Notes: generated from the letters alone by a model not told the origin. Numbered from the stretch's first letter, positions 17,422 to 27,288 are shown. The stretch is DNA of 64,000 bases from an uncultured Acetatifactor sp. (GCA_947625675.1 CANQPH010000005.1:28902-92901); one strand, 5' to 3'. Numbers and translations are program-made.

Positions 17422-17440
17422 AGTGGGAGGGCAAAGGGAA

Positions 17441-18037
17441 ATGGCTGGAATGATCTGCGTGGAGATCGGTCTGTTGCTGGGGCTGTATCGTTATGTGATT
17501 GAAAAATATGACAGGACCTCCCGCCTTGACTGGAGAGAAAAATGGATGGATTTGTTGGGGGCAGGGTGCATTTTGGCGGGAGGAGTGATAGGGCTGGGAA
17601 TGAAGCGCTGGGATATGACGGGGCAGCTCGCCTGCGGTATCCTGGCCGCTTATCTTTTGATCGGCTCTGTTACGGATCTACAGACTTATGAGGTATATGA
17701 TTTTTTGCCCGTTGTCACTGCTGCGGCGGGAGCCGGATTGTTATGGCTTTCGGGGGATTGGCGGCCCAAGGGATCGCTTTTGGTCTATTTTTTTATACAG
17801 ATCGTGCTTTTTCGGCGCATGTATGGCAAAGCGGATGTTTATGCCTTTTTGGTGTGCGCTCTGTTTGAAAGCAGATTTGTGGACGGTTTGATCACCTATT
17901 TATGGCATATGGCCCTCACCTTTCTCCTCTTGGCGGCGGTACAGGCCGGAAAGGGCAACATCGACCGCCGCGGCAATCTTAAGCGTCCGGTAGCCCTCAT
18001 GCCCTATATTGCGGTTACCGTCTGGTGCTTTTTATAA
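17441..18037 (+). CDS. Atypical A24-type prepilin peptidase (TadV/CpaA-like)
   Basis: Polytopic protein with candidate catalytic Asp motifs GSVTDLQTYEVYDF and YGKADVYAF; last gene of the Tad-like operon. Confidence 0.62.
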   Translation: MAGMICVEIGLLLGLYRYVIEKYDRTSRLDWREKWMDLLGAGCILAGGVIGLGMKRWDMTGQLACGILAAYLLIGSVTDLQTYEVYDFLPVVTAAAGAGLLWLSGDWRPKGSLLVYFFIQIVLFRRMYGKADVYAFLVCALFESRFVDGLITYLWHMALTFLLLAAVQAGKGNIDRRGNLKRPVALMPYIAVTVWCFL

Positions 18038-18166
18038 AAGCTGTTTTTTGGGTTGAATTACGAACAAGGCTATGGTAAAATCTAGGATAGCATTCAGAAA
18101 GCGCATGTTTTGAGGACGGCGTAAGCATTGCCGAGGGAGAGGCATGCGCAAGGACGGGAGAGCAGC

Positions 18167-19234
18167 ATGAATTGGGAAGAAAATGTCAGGAAGGTCATTC
18201 CCTATACGGCGGGAGAGCAGCCCAACAAGCCTGGGATGATCAAATTAAACACCAATGAGTGTCCTTATCCTCCGGCTCCGGGGGTGGCCGGGGCCATTCA
18301 AGCCTTGCAGAGCGAGGCCTTTCGCCTGTATCCGGATCCGGACGCTTCGGAGCTGACGCAGGCGCTGGCGGATTATTATAAAGTGAAGCCGGGACAGGTC
18401 TTTGTAGGGGTGGGATCGGATGATGTGCTGGCCATGGCTTTTATGACCTTTTTTCATTCAGGGAAACCGATTTTGTTCCCCGATGTCACCTATTCCTTTT
18501 ATGACGTCTGGGCCCGGCTTTTTGAGATCCCTTATCAGACCTGTCCCCTGGACGAAAATTGGCACATCCGGGCGAAGGATTACAAGGTGCCCAATGGGGG
18601 CGTCATTTTTCCCAATCCCAATGCGCCCACCGGTCTGGAGGAAAGCCAGGAGACCATTGAGGAAATTATAAAAGCGAATCCGGACGTGGTGGTGATCGTG
18701 GACGAGGCTTATGTGGATTTCGGCGCTGAAAGTTCTCTGCCGCTGTTGGATAAGTACGAAAATCTTCTGGTGGTGCAGACCTTTTCCAAATCCCGGGCCA
18801 TGGCCGGCATGAGGATTGGATTTGCCATAGGGAATGAAAAGCTGATTCAATACTTGAAGGATGTGAAGTTTTCCTTTAATTCCTATACGATGAATTATCC
18901 TTCCCAGAAGGTGGGTACGGCCGCAGTACGGGAGGAAAAGTATTTTCAGGACACGGTGCAGCGGATCATGGACACCAGAGAGCGTACCAAGGAGAGACTT
19001 CGGCAGCTGGACTTTCGTTTCCCGGATTCAAAGGCCAATTTTATTTTTGCGTCCCATGATAAGGTTCCGGCCTCCCAGCTGTTTCATGCGCTGCGGGAAG
19101 CGAATATCTATGTGCGGTATTGGGATAAACCGCGGATCCATAACCATCTGCGGATTACCATAGGAACGGAAGAAGAGATGGATCGACTGTTCGAGTTTTT
19201 AGAAAAATATGTTAGGAGCGTAGAAAATGGTTAA
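18167..19234 (+). CDS. hisC: Histidinol-phosphate aminotransferase
   Basis: MIKLNTNECPYPPAPGV, FVGVGSDDVLAM, FPNPNAPTG, DEAYVDFG, FSKSRAMAGMRIGFAIG. Confidence 0.88.
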   Translation: MNWEENVRKVIPYTAGEQPNKPGMIKLNTNECPYPPAPGVAGAIQALQSEAFRLYPDPDASELTQALADYYKVKPGQVFVGVGSDDVLAMAFMTFFHSGKPILFPDVTYSFYDVWARLFEIPYQTCPLDENWHIRAKDYKVPNGGVIFPNPNAPTGLEESQETIEEIIKANPDVVVIVDEAYVDFGAESSLPLLDKYENLLVVQTFSKSRAMAGMRIGFAIGNEKLIQYLKDVKFSFNSYTMNYPSQKVGTAAVREEKYFQDTVQRIMDTRERTKERLRQLDFRFPDSKANFIFASHDKVPASQLFHALREANIYVRYWDKPRIHNHLRITIGTEEEMDRLFEFLEKYVRSVENG

Positions 19235-20072
19235 GGATTTGTTGCGGGGCATGGTGATTGGGATCGCCAATATTATTCCGGGAGTCAGCGGCGGCACGAT
19301 GATGGTGTCCATGGGGATCTATGACAAGCTGATTCACTGCATTACCCATTTGTTCAGCGAGTTCAAGAAAAGCGTGTTGTACTTGATTCCCATTGTCATC
19401 GGCATGGGAATTGCGATCATTGCCAGTTCCTTTGGTCTGGAGTGGCTGTTCGGCAATTATCCGGTGCAGACCAATTTGTTGTTCGTCGGCCTGGTGCTGG
19501 GAGGTCTCCCGGCCATTTGGAAAAAGGTGAAAGGCAATACTATCAAAGGGGGGCACATTGTCGCAGGAGTGCTGTTTTTTGCCCTGGTCGCAGGGTTGGC
19601 CCTGATCGGTGAAAAGGAGGGGAAGGCCGCCAGTCTCACTTTCAGCCTGATCAACGTGATCAAGCTCTTCGGCGTGGGAATCGTGGCTTCCGCCACCATG
19701 GTCATTCCGGGCGTCAGCGGCTCCATGATGCTGCTTCTCATGGGATATTATAATCCAATCCTGACTGCGATCAATGATTTTATCCGGTCCCTGGCAGCCT
19801 TTGACATGGAGGGAATCCTGGCAGGCTGCGGGGCATTGGTGCCCTTTGGAATCGGAGTGGTGGTGGGAATTTTCGTGATCGCCAAGCTGATCGAGATTAT
19901 TTTTGAAAAATTCCCGCTTTATGCCTATTGGGCCATCATTGGCTTGATTGTGGCATCCCCGGTCGCCATCCTGGTCTTGGGGACTTATCCGGTGGTCAAT
20001 GTGTTCAACGTTGTGACAGGACTGGTCTGTCTGTGCATTGGCTTCGTGATTTCTGTGAAGCTGGGAGACTGA
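19227..20072 (+). CDS. DUF368 family membrane protein (putative polyprenyl-phosphate transporter)
   Basis: MVKDLLRGMVIGIANIIPGVSGGTMMVSMGIYD...TMVIPGVSGSMMLLLMGYYNPIL: paired PGVSG motifs of DUF368. Confidence 0.88.
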   Translation: MVKDLLRGMVIGIANIIPGVSGGTMMVSMGIYDKLIHCITHLFSEFKKSVLYLIPIVIGMGIAIIASSFGLEWLFGNYPVQTNLLFVGLVLGGLPAIWKKVKGNTIKGGHIVAGVLFFALVAGLALIGEKEGKAASLTFSLINVIKLFGVGIVASATMVIPGVSGSMMLLLMGYYNPILTAINDFIRSLAAFDMEGILAGCGALVPFGIGVVVGIFVIAKLIEIIFEKFPLYAYWAIIGLIVASPVAILVLGTYPVVNVFNVVTGLVCLCIGFVISVKLGD

Positions 20073-20075
20073 GGA

Positions 20076-20978
20076 ATGGATGCTTACAGGGATTTTGCCT
20101 ATGTTTATGATGAACTCATGGATGATGTCCCCTATGAGAAATGGTGTGAGAGAATTGTCGCACTGATAGAAAAATACGGTGTTTCCCGGCCGGTCGGGCA
20201 GCAGAAGGATTCCAACGGAAGCGAGCTGGAGGAATGCTCCATCGAGGAAGGGCGGGAAGAAGTTTCCTGCGGATGTGGGCCGGAGGAATTGTCGGAATCG
20301 GGAGAGTTGCTGGAGTCAGAGCGCAACCTGGTGGTAGATCTGGGTTGTGGGACGGGAACCTTGACGCAGCTGCTGTACGACCGAGGCTTTGATATGATCG
20401 GAGTGGATTCCTCGGAGGAAATGTTGAATGTGGCGGCTCAAAAGAAGGAAGCGTCAGGAGCGGAGATCCTGTATCTTTTACAGGATATGAAGGAATTGGA
20501 ACTGTACAGCACCGTGGGAACCGTGGTGAGCGTCTGCGATTCTCTGAATTATATCACAGAAGAAGAGGATTTGCTGACCGTGTTCCGTCTGGTGGAAAAT
20601 TATTTGTATCCGGGTGGAGTGTTTATTTTCGACTTTAATACCGTATACAAATATGAGCAAGTTATCGGTAACACCGTGATCGCTGAGAACCGGGAAGACT
20701 GCAGCTTTATTTGGGAGAATAATTATTATCCGGAAGAAGAGCTGAATGAATATGATTTGACCGTATTTGTGCAGAAGGATGGGGATTTGTTCCGCAGATT
20801 CACGGAGACGCATTTTCAGAGAGGATATGCGCCGGATAAGATAAAGTCCCTGTTGGAACGTGCTGGCCTGGAATTGCTTGAGGCCCGGGATGCGGAAACG
20901 GAAGGAGAGGTCACGGAAGCCACTCAAAGGGTGCTGATGACCGCCAGAGAGTGTAGAAAAAAGGAGCTTGTGAAATAG
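20076..20978 (+). CDS. Class I SAM-dependent methyltransferase
   Basis: Motif I VVDLGCGTGTLTQLL, MIGVDSSEEML, VVSVCDSLNYI, GGVFIFDFNT. Confidence 0.88.
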   Translation: MDAYRDFAYVYDELMDDVPYEKWCERIVALIEKYGVSRPVGQQKDSNGSELEECSIEEGREEVSCGCGPEELSESGELLESERNLVVDLGCGTGTLTQLLYDRGFDMIGVDSSEEMLNVAAQKKEASGAEILYLLQDMKELELYSTVGTVVSVCDSLNYITEEEDLLTVFRLVENYLYPGGVFIFDFNTVYKYEQVIGNTVIAENREDCSFIWENNYYPEEELNEYDLTVFVQKDGDLFRRFTETHFQRGYAPDKIKSLLERAGLELLEARDAETEGEVTEATQRVLMTARECRKKELVK

Positions 20979-20981
20979 AAA

Positions 20982-21860
20982 ATGTCGGATTATATCGTGA
21001 GGGCTTCAGCGGCGGACAATCAGATCAGGGCCTTCGCCTGTAGGAGCGGTGAGATCGTGGAAGCGGCCAGGCAGGCCCACAATACCAGTCCCGTGGTGAC
21101 GGCGGCTTTGGGGAGACTTTTGACGGCCGGAAGCATGATGGGAGTCATGTTGAAGGGAGAAAAGGATCTTCTGACCCTTCAGATACGGTCGAAGGGGCCG
21201 ATTCAAGGAATCACGGTGACGGCGGACTCCCAGGGAAATGTAAAAGGATATGCCAACGTGCCGGACGTGATCCTGCCTGCCAACAGCAGGGGCAAGCTGG
21301 ACGTGGCCGGGGCCGTGGGGCCCGGTTTTTTGAGCGTGATCAAGGATATGGGAATGAAGGAACCCTATGTAGGGCAGACCGCATTGCAGACCGGCGAAAT
21401 TGCAGAGGATTTGACCTATTATTTCGCTTCCTCGGAACAGGTGCCTTCCTCCGTGGGACTTGGGGTGCTGATGGAGAAGAGCAACGTCGTAAAGTGCGCT
21501 GGGGGATTTATTGTGCAGCTGATGCCCTTTGCGGAAGAGGCCGTCATAAGCCGTCTGGAAGAAGATGTCCGGAGGATAACCTCCGTGACTGACATCCTTG
21601 CCAAAGGGAAAACTCCGGAAGAATTGCTTCAGATTGTTCTGGATGGATTTGACATTGAATTCCTGGACACCTGCGAGACAAAATTTTTCTGCAGCTGCAA
21701 TAAGAGCAGGGTGGAAAAAGCCCTGATCAGCATTGGAAAGAATGACTTGAAGGAAATGATCGAGGAAGGAAAGCCGATAGAGGTGAACTGTCAATTCTGC
21801 AATCGCAGCTATACTTATTCCGTGGATGAGCTTAAGGAGATGTATCGGAGGGCAACATGA
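20982..21860 (+). CDS. hslO: Hsp33 redox-regulated chaperonin
   Basis: RASAADNQIRAFACRSGEIVEAARQAHNTSPVVTAALGRLLTAGSMMG; C-terminal FCSCNKSRVEKAL...CQFCNRSYTYSVDEL zinc-binding cysteines. Confidence 0.95.
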   Translation: MSDYIVRASAADNQIRAFACRSGEIVEAARQAHNTSPVVTAALGRLLTAGSMMGVMLKGEKDLLTLQIRSKGPIQGITVTADSQGNVKGYANVPDVILPANSRGKLDVAGAVGPGFLSVIKDMGMKEPYVGQTALQTGEIAEDLTYYFASSEQVPSSVGLGVLMEKSNVVKCAGGFIVQLMPFAEEAVISRLEEDVRRITSVTDILAKGKTPEELLQIVLDGFDIEFLDTCETKFFCSCNKSRVEKALISIGKNDLKEMIEEGKPIEVNCQFCNRSYTYSVDELKEMYRRAT

Positions 21861-23767
21861 AGCATGGATTTATCAAGGTGATGGCCGTCACTCCGAAGAT
21901 CAGAGTGGCGGATCCGGAATATAATGGGAGCGTGATCTGCGAGACGTTGGAGAAGGCATATGAAACCGGAGCCAAGTTGATTGTGTTTCCGGAGCTTTGT
22001 CTGACCGGGTACACTTGCGGAGACCTGTTTCAGCAGGAGCTGCTGTTGGAGGAAGCCAAGAGACAGCTCCTGGTCATCGCAGAGAAGACGAAGGGACGGG
22101 ATGCCCTTGTCTTTGTAGGCCTGCCTTTGGAACGAGACGGGCGTCTTTATAACGTGGCGGCAGCTCTGCAGGACGGTTTGGTGCTGGGTTTGGTTCCCAA
22201 ATGCAATATCCCCATGTATGCGGAATTTTACGAAGGGCGGTACTTTGCGGAGGGAAACAGGGAGGTCGTTCCTTATTATCTGGGAAGAAGAGAAGTTCCC
22301 TTCGGGAGCAATCTCCTTTTTGAATGCACCAATATGCAGGGATTGATCGTTGGATGCGAGATCTGCGAAGATCTCTGGGTGGCGGATCCGCCCTGCACCC
22401 GCCATGCGCTGATGGGTGCGACGGTAATCGTCAATCTTTCCGCTTCCAATGAGACGGTGGGAAAGGACGACTATCGGGAATTGTTGGTGAGGAGCGCCAG
22501 CGCCAGGTTGATCTGCGGTTATATCTACTGCAGCGCCGGGGAAGGGGAGTCCACGCAGGATCTGGTTTTCGGCGGCCATAACATGATTGCCGAAAACGGC
22601 ACGCTCCTGTCGCATTCCAGACGTTTTTCCGGAGAGAGCGTCTGCGGAGATCTGGACGTCAGCCGGATCCGCAGCGAGCGCCGCCGTATGGGAACCTTTG
22701 GAAAAGAGAAAAATCTGGAGTATGCTTCCGTTCCGTTTGCCCTGCAGGTAGAGGAGACGAGACTGGAAAGGAAATTTGACCGTCATCCTTTTGTGCCGGG
22801 GGAGGAAGGACTCAGGAACAAGCGTTGCGAGGAAATTTTATCGATTCAGTCCTATGGATTGAAAAAGCGATACGAGCATACGGGGTTGAAAACTGCGGTG
22901 ATCGGAATTTCCGGCGGCCTGGATTCCACGTTGGCCTTGTTGGTGACGGTGAAGACTTTTGATCTGTTGGGCCTTGACAGGAGAGGAATTTTGGCGGTGA
23001 CCATGCCTTGCTTTGGGACCACGGACAGAACCTACACCAATGCCTGTAAGTTGTCCCTTACGCTGGGAGCCACACTGAAAGAGGTGGATATTCGGGAATC
23101 GGTGACGCTTCATTTCCGGGATATCGGACAGGATATGGACAAGCATGACGTGACCTATGAGAACGGACAGGCCAGGGAACGAACCCAAGTGTTGATGGAT
23201 CTTGCCAATCGTTATAACGGCCTGGTCATAGGAACCGGCGATATGTCGGAGTTGGCTTTGGGCTGGGCCACGTATAATGGGGATCATATGTCCATGTACG
23301 GCGTCAATGCGGGAGTTCCCAAAACCTTGGTGCGTCATCTGGTGAGGTATTATGCCGACACCTGCGGAGAGGAAGAGCTGTGGAAGGTGCTTTTGGACGT
23401 GTTGGATACACCGGTGAGCCCGGAACTGCTTCCGCCGGAGGAAGGGAGCATTTCCCAGAAAACGGAGGACTTGGTAGGACCCTACGAATTGCATGATTTC
23501 TTCCTATATTATATGCTTCGCTGCGCTTTCCCGCCGGAGAAGATCTTCCGCATTGCGGTGCGGTCCTTCGAGGGAGCTTACGAAGAAGAAACCATTCGGA
23601 AATGGCTGAAGGTATTTTATAGGAGGTTCTTCCAGCAGCAGTTTAAACGTTCCTGTCTGCCGGATGGGCCTAAGGTGGGGAGCGTGGCGGTCTCCCCCAG
23701 GGGAGATTGGAGGATGCCTTCCGATGCCAGTGCGGCGTTGTGGATGGCCCAGGCGGAGCAGCTTTAG
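21857..23767 (+). CDS. nadE: Glutamine-dependent NAD+ synthase
   Basis: N-terminal nitrilase domain (VFPELCLTGYTCGDLF, VGCEICEDLWV) and C-terminal synthetase (GISGGLDSTLALLV, GTGDMSELALGWATYNGDHMSMYGVNAGVPKTLV). Confidence 0.95.
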   Translation: MKHGFIKVMAVTPKIRVADPEYNGSVICETLEKAYETGAKLIVFPELCLTGYTCGDLFQQELLLEEAKRQLLVIAEKTKGRDALVFVGLPLERDGRLYNVAAALQDGLVLGLVPKCNIPMYAEFYEGRYFAEGNREVVPYYLGRREVPFGSNLLFECTNMQGLIVGCEICEDLWVADPPCTRHALMGATVIVNLSASNETVGKDDYRELLVRSASARLICGYIYCSAGEGESTQDLVFGGHNMIAENGTLLSHSRRFSGESVCGDLDVSRIRSERRRMGTFGKEKNLEYASVPFALQVEETRLERKFDRHPFVPGEEGLRNKRCEEILSIQSYGLKKRYEHTGLKTAVIGISGGLDSTLALLVTVKTFDLLGLDRRGILAVTMPCFGTTDRTYTNACKLSLTLGATLKEVDIRESVTLHFRDIGQDMDKHDVTYENGQARERTQVLMDLANRYNGLVIGTGDMSELALGWATYNGDHMSMYGVNAGVPKTLVRHLVRYYADTCGEEELWKVLLDVLDTPVSPELLPPEEGSISQKTEDLVGPYELHDFFLYYMLRCAFPPEKIFRIAVRSFEGAYEEETIRKWLKVFYRRFFQQQFKRSCLPDGPKVGSVAVSPRGDWRMPSDASAALWMAQAEQL

Positions 23768-23929
23768 TGCAGAAGTCGATCTGTGGATGGCCCGGGCGGA
23801 ACGGCTTTAGCGGAGCGGCTGGCGTGGAAAGCGGTTCTTGATGAATATGACGTGCATCGTCAGAGCCGTGCGATGTCAGATGTGCGCCGTCAAATTGAGG
23901 AAATGGAATATGACGGAAGGAGAATCGGG

Positions 23930-24919
23930 ATGAATAAGATTAGAATCGGAATTGCGGGTTACGGCAACCTTGGCAGGGGAGTGGAGCTTGCCATCCGCCA
24001 GAACGAAGATATGGAATTGGCGGCGGTGTTTACGAGAAGGCCGCCGGAAACGGTGAGGATAAGAACGGAAGGCGTGAAGGTTTATGGGATGGAAGAAATC
24101 CCGTCCATGGCGGACGGGCTGGACGTGGTGATCCTTTGCGGAGGCAGCGCCACGGATTTGCCGGTGCAGACGCCGGAACTGGCCAGGTGCTGTAACGTGA
24201 TCGACAGTTTCGACACGCATGCCAGGATCCCGGAGCATTTTGCGGCCGTGGATGCCGCCTGCCGGGAAAGCGGACACGTGGGCCTGATCTCCGTAGGATG
24301 GGATCCGGGCCTGTTCTCCTTGAACCGCGCATATGCGGAAGCGATACTGCCCGTGGGAAAAACTTACACTTTCTGGGGAAAAGGGGTTAGCCAGGGACAT
24401 TCCGATGCCATTCGCCGGGTGGAAGGCGTGAAGAGAGGAATTCAGTATACCGTTCCGGTAGAAGCTGCCATGGAGCGTGTGCGCCGGGGAGATCAGCCGG
24501 ACTTGACCGCCCGGCAGAAGCATACCAGGGAATGCTATATTGTGCCGGAAGAGGGTGCGGATCTGCAGAAGATTACAGATACCATTGTCAATATGCCCAA
24601 TTATTTCGATGAATATGACACCACGGTGACTTTTATCAGCGAGGAAGAGTTCGATGCCGTGCATAATAAAATGCCTCATGGCGGTTTCGTGATGCGGAGC
24701 GGCATGACGGGAGAAGGGGAAACCACTCACCAGATGGTGGAATATTCCCTGAGACTGGATTCCAATCCGGAATTCACCGCCAGCGTGCTGGTGGCTTATG
24801 CCAGGGCGCTGAACCGTTTGAAGGAGAGAGGGGAAACGGGCTGCAAAACCGTGTTTGACATTGCGCCGGTCGATCTTTCTCCCTTAAGTCCGGAGGAACT
24901 GAGGGCTCATTTGTTATAA
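23930..24919 (+). CDS. ddh: meso-Diaminopimelate dehydrogenase
   Basis: MNKIRIGIAGYGNLGRGVELAI...VIDSFDTHARIPEHFAAVDAACRESGHVGLISVGWDPGLFSLNRAYAEAILP...FWGKGVSQGHSDAIRRVEGV. Confidence 0.93.
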   Translation: MNKIRIGIAGYGNLGRGVELAIRQNEDMELAAVFTRRPPETVRIRTEGVKVYGMEEIPSMADGLDVVILCGGSATDLPVQTPELARCCNVIDSFDTHARIPEHFAAVDAACRESGHVGLISVGWDPGLFSLNRAYAEAILPVGKTYTFWGKGVSQGHSDAIRRVEGVKRGIQYTVPVEAAMERVRRGDQPDLTARQKHTRECYIVPEEGADLQKITDTIVNMPNYFDEYDTTVTFISEEEFDAVHNKMPHGGFVMRSGMTGEGETTHQMVEYSLRLDSNPEFTASVLVAYARALNRLKERGETGCKTVFDIAPVDLSPLSPEELRAHLL

Positions 24920-25138
24920 AGCCCGTGATGGATGAGGTCATATTTTCCCAAGGTTATTGTTGTGCAGAAAAGCCTTGCATTGCCTGACGGAATATCGTAT
25001 ATTATATTTGTATTTGATTTATTTTCAGAAATTGTGACAGCGACAGGATGAAGGAATCATCCATCTGCAGGCCCCGGAGCTGCGCCGCATGGACGGGAAC
25101 TGTCAGACGGCATAGAGCGGCGCAGAAATGAGGAAAAT

Positions 25139-25501
25139 ATGACAAAAGCGGAAATCTTGAAAAAAGAGATCTTGAGACAATATCGAAGCGTGCGGCAGTT
25201 CGCCCTGGAAATGGGGATTCCCTACAGTACTCTTGTGACGGCCCTGGAGCGGGGCATCGAGGGTATGGCTTATGGCACGGTGATCAAAATGTGCGACAAG
25301 CTGGGATTGAATCCCGTGGATTTCTCTTCGCTGGAACGGGATGCCTCCCTGGGCGCCCAATTATTGGAAAACAGGGTGATGCAGTATTATGTGAAGCTGA
25401 ATCAGACCGGCAGGGACAAGGTGCTGGAACTGATGGACGATTTCGTGCAGATCGAAAAATACAAGATGAAAGGGAAAAAATCGAGAAATGACAAGATTTG
25501 A
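25139..25501 (+). CDS. Helix-turn-helix (XRE-like) regulator
   Basis: RQYRSVRQFALEMGIPYSTLVTALERGIEGMAYGTVIKMCDKLGL: HTH pattern. Confidence 0.72.
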   Translation: MTKAEILKKEILRQYRSVRQFALEMGIPYSTLVTALERGIEGMAYGTVIKMCDKLGLNPVDFSSLERDASLGAQLLENRVMQYYVKLNQTGRDKVLELMDDFVQIEKYKMKGKKSRNDKI

Positions 25502-26639
25502 TTATCTGGTCGTGGGCACGGGTCTGTTCGGCTCGGTATTCGCATACGAGATGAAAAAAGCGGGTAAAAAGTGCCTTGTGATCGACAAACGGGAGCATTT
25601 GGGAGGCAATATCTATACAAGGGAAGAGAAGGGGATCCAGGTGCATCAGTATGGGGCTCATATCTTTCATACCTCTGACCGCAGAATCTGGGATTATGTA
25701 AATCAGTTTGCGCAGTTCAATCATTATATCAATTCTCCGGTGGCGGTGTACGGCGAAGAATTGTATAATCTTCCTTTTAATATGAATACCTTCAGCAAGA
25801 TGTGGAGCATCCGGACCCCGGCGCAGGCCAGGGAGATCATCGAGTCCCAGCGCACACAGGCGCTGGCGGAACTGGGGGCGGAGGAAGGCTCCTGGGAGCC
25901 CGGCAATCTTGAAGAACAGGCCTTGTCCCTGGTGGGAAGGGACGTCTATGAGAAGCTGGTGAAGGGGTATACGGAAAAGCAGTGGGGCAGAGACTGCAGG
26001 GAGCTTCCCGCATTCATTATCAAGCGGCTGCCTGTTCGGTTTGTCTATGATAACAATTATTTCACGGACCGATATCAGGGGATTCCGGAGGGCGGTTATA
26101 CCCAGATCGTGGAGAAGCTGTTGGAGGGCACGCCGGTGAGGCTCGGAATCAGTTACCGCCAGTTTTTGAAGCAGAATGAGGAAAAGGGAGCGGAAGCCGA
26201 CGTATTCGATAAGGTATTGTATACCGGCATGATCGATGAATATTTTGGCTATTGCCTGGGAGAACTGCAATATCGTTCCCTCCGTTTTGAAACGGAGCTG
26301 CTGGAGGGCTGCGACAACTATCAGGGGAATGCGGTGGTGAACTATACGGAACGCCAGGTGCCTTACACCAGGATCATCGAGCATAAGCACTTTGAATTCG
26401 GCACGCAGCCGGACACGGTGATCACCAGGGAATATCCGGCGGAATGGAAGAAGGGCGACGAGCCTTATTACCCTATCAATGACGCCAGAAACAATGAACT
26501 GTTCGCCAGGTACCGGGAGCTGGCCGCCAAGGAAGAAAAAGTGCTTTTCGGCGGAAGACTGGGCCAGTACAAGTATTACGACATGGATAAAGTGATAGCC
26601 GCCGCTCTTGAGATGGCGGAAAAGGAGCTGGGACAATAA
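25488..26639 (+). CDS. glf: UDP-galactopyranose mutase
   Basis: FDYLVVGTGLFGSVFAYEMKKAGKKCLVIDKREHLGGNIYTREEKGIQVHQYGAHIFHT; FEFGTQPDTVITREYPAEW; GRLGQYKYYDMDKVIAAALE. Confidence 0.96.
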   Translation: MTRFDYLVVGTGLFGSVFAYEMKKAGKKCLVIDKREHLGGNIYTREEKGIQVHQYGAHIFHTSDRRIWDYVNQFAQFNHYINSPVAVYGEELYNLPFNMNTFSKMWSIRTPAQAREIIESQRTQALAELGAEEGSWEPGNLEEQALSLVGRDVYEKLVKGYTEKQWGRDCRELPAFIIKRLPVRFVYDNNYFTDRYQGIPEGGYTQIVEKLLEGTPVRLGISYRQFLKQNEEKGAEADVFDKVLYTGMIDEYFGYCLGELQYRSLRFETELLEGCDNYQGNAVVNYTERQVPYTRIIEHKHFEFGTQPDTVITREYPAEWKKGDEPYYPINDARNNELFARYRELAAKEEKVLFGGRLGQYKYYDMDKVIAAALEMAEKELGQ

Positions 26640-26764
26640 GGCGGGGCTTCCGCCTATATTGTGCCGGCCCGCCCTGCGGGCGGCATTCCCGCAGGCGAGG
26701 GGCGGGTGCGTTGAAGCCCTTGTACGAAGGGATGAATTTCAAATATATTTTGTTAAAAAAGTGA

Positions 26765-26793
26765 TTGACGGATTCCCTGTTCTGTGTTATAGT
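26765..26793 (+). promoter_or_regulatory. Predicted promoter of rpmG-secE-nusG
   Basis: TTGACG (26765-26770), 17-nt spacer, TATAGT (26788-26793). Confidence 0.65.
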
Positions 26794-26865
26794 TAAAAAG
26801 TCTCATAAGATTTCGGTCTTTTTTTTATGCTTAAAATTTAGAATATACCGCACGGAGGTGGAAAC

Positions 26866-27015
26866 ATGCGTACAAGAATTACATTGGCCTGCACGGAGTG
26901 CAAACAGCGTAACTACAATACGACCAAGGACAAGAAGACTCATCCGGACAGGATGGAGTTGAAGAAGTATTGCAGATTCTGCAGGAAGCATACTCTGCAC
27001 AAGGAAACCAAATAA
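26866..27015 (+). CDS. rpmG: 50S ribosomal protein L33
   Basis: [49 protein letters not shown] (49 aa; below the track cutoff). GGAGGTGG RBS. Confidence 0.95.
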   Translation: MRTRITLACTECKQRNYNTTKDKKTHPDRMELKKYCRFCRKHTLHKETK

Positions 27016-27045
27016 TCTATCGTTCTGTAAGACAAGGAGTTAACC

Positions 27046-27273
27046 ATGAGTGATTCCACGAAGAAGGAGAAAACCAAAAGCGCCAAGTCCGGCAACAAGA
27101 TGAGCTTTTGGGCGGGCGTGAAAGCTGAATTTAAGAAGATAACGTGGCCTGACAGGGAGGACACGGTGAAGCAGTCCATTGCAGTTGTGGCAATTTCGCT
27201 GGTGATCGGTGTGATCATTGCCGTGCTGGATCTGCTGATTCAGTATGGTGTGAATTTCATAACATCAATATAG
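27046..27273 (+). CDS. secE: Preprotein translocase subunit SecE
   Basis: FWAGVKAEFKKITWPDREDTVKQSIAVVAISLVIGVIIAVLDLLIQYGVNFI. Confidence 0.94.
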   Translation: MSDSTKKEKTKSAKSGNKMSFWAGVKAEFKKITWPDREDTVKQSIAVVAISLVIGVIIAVLDLLIQYGVNFITSI

Positions 27274-27288
27274 AGCGAAGGAGATTGT

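Noticed and set aside
25284-26636. 450-aa minus-strand ORF antisense to glf
   Set aside because: Shadow ORF; glf is unambiguous.
26640-26740. GC-rich palindromic stretch after glf (GGCCCGCCCTGCGGGCGGC...)
   Set aside because: Likely simple terminator-like or GC-rich spacer; no T-tract and no clear second copy in the window.
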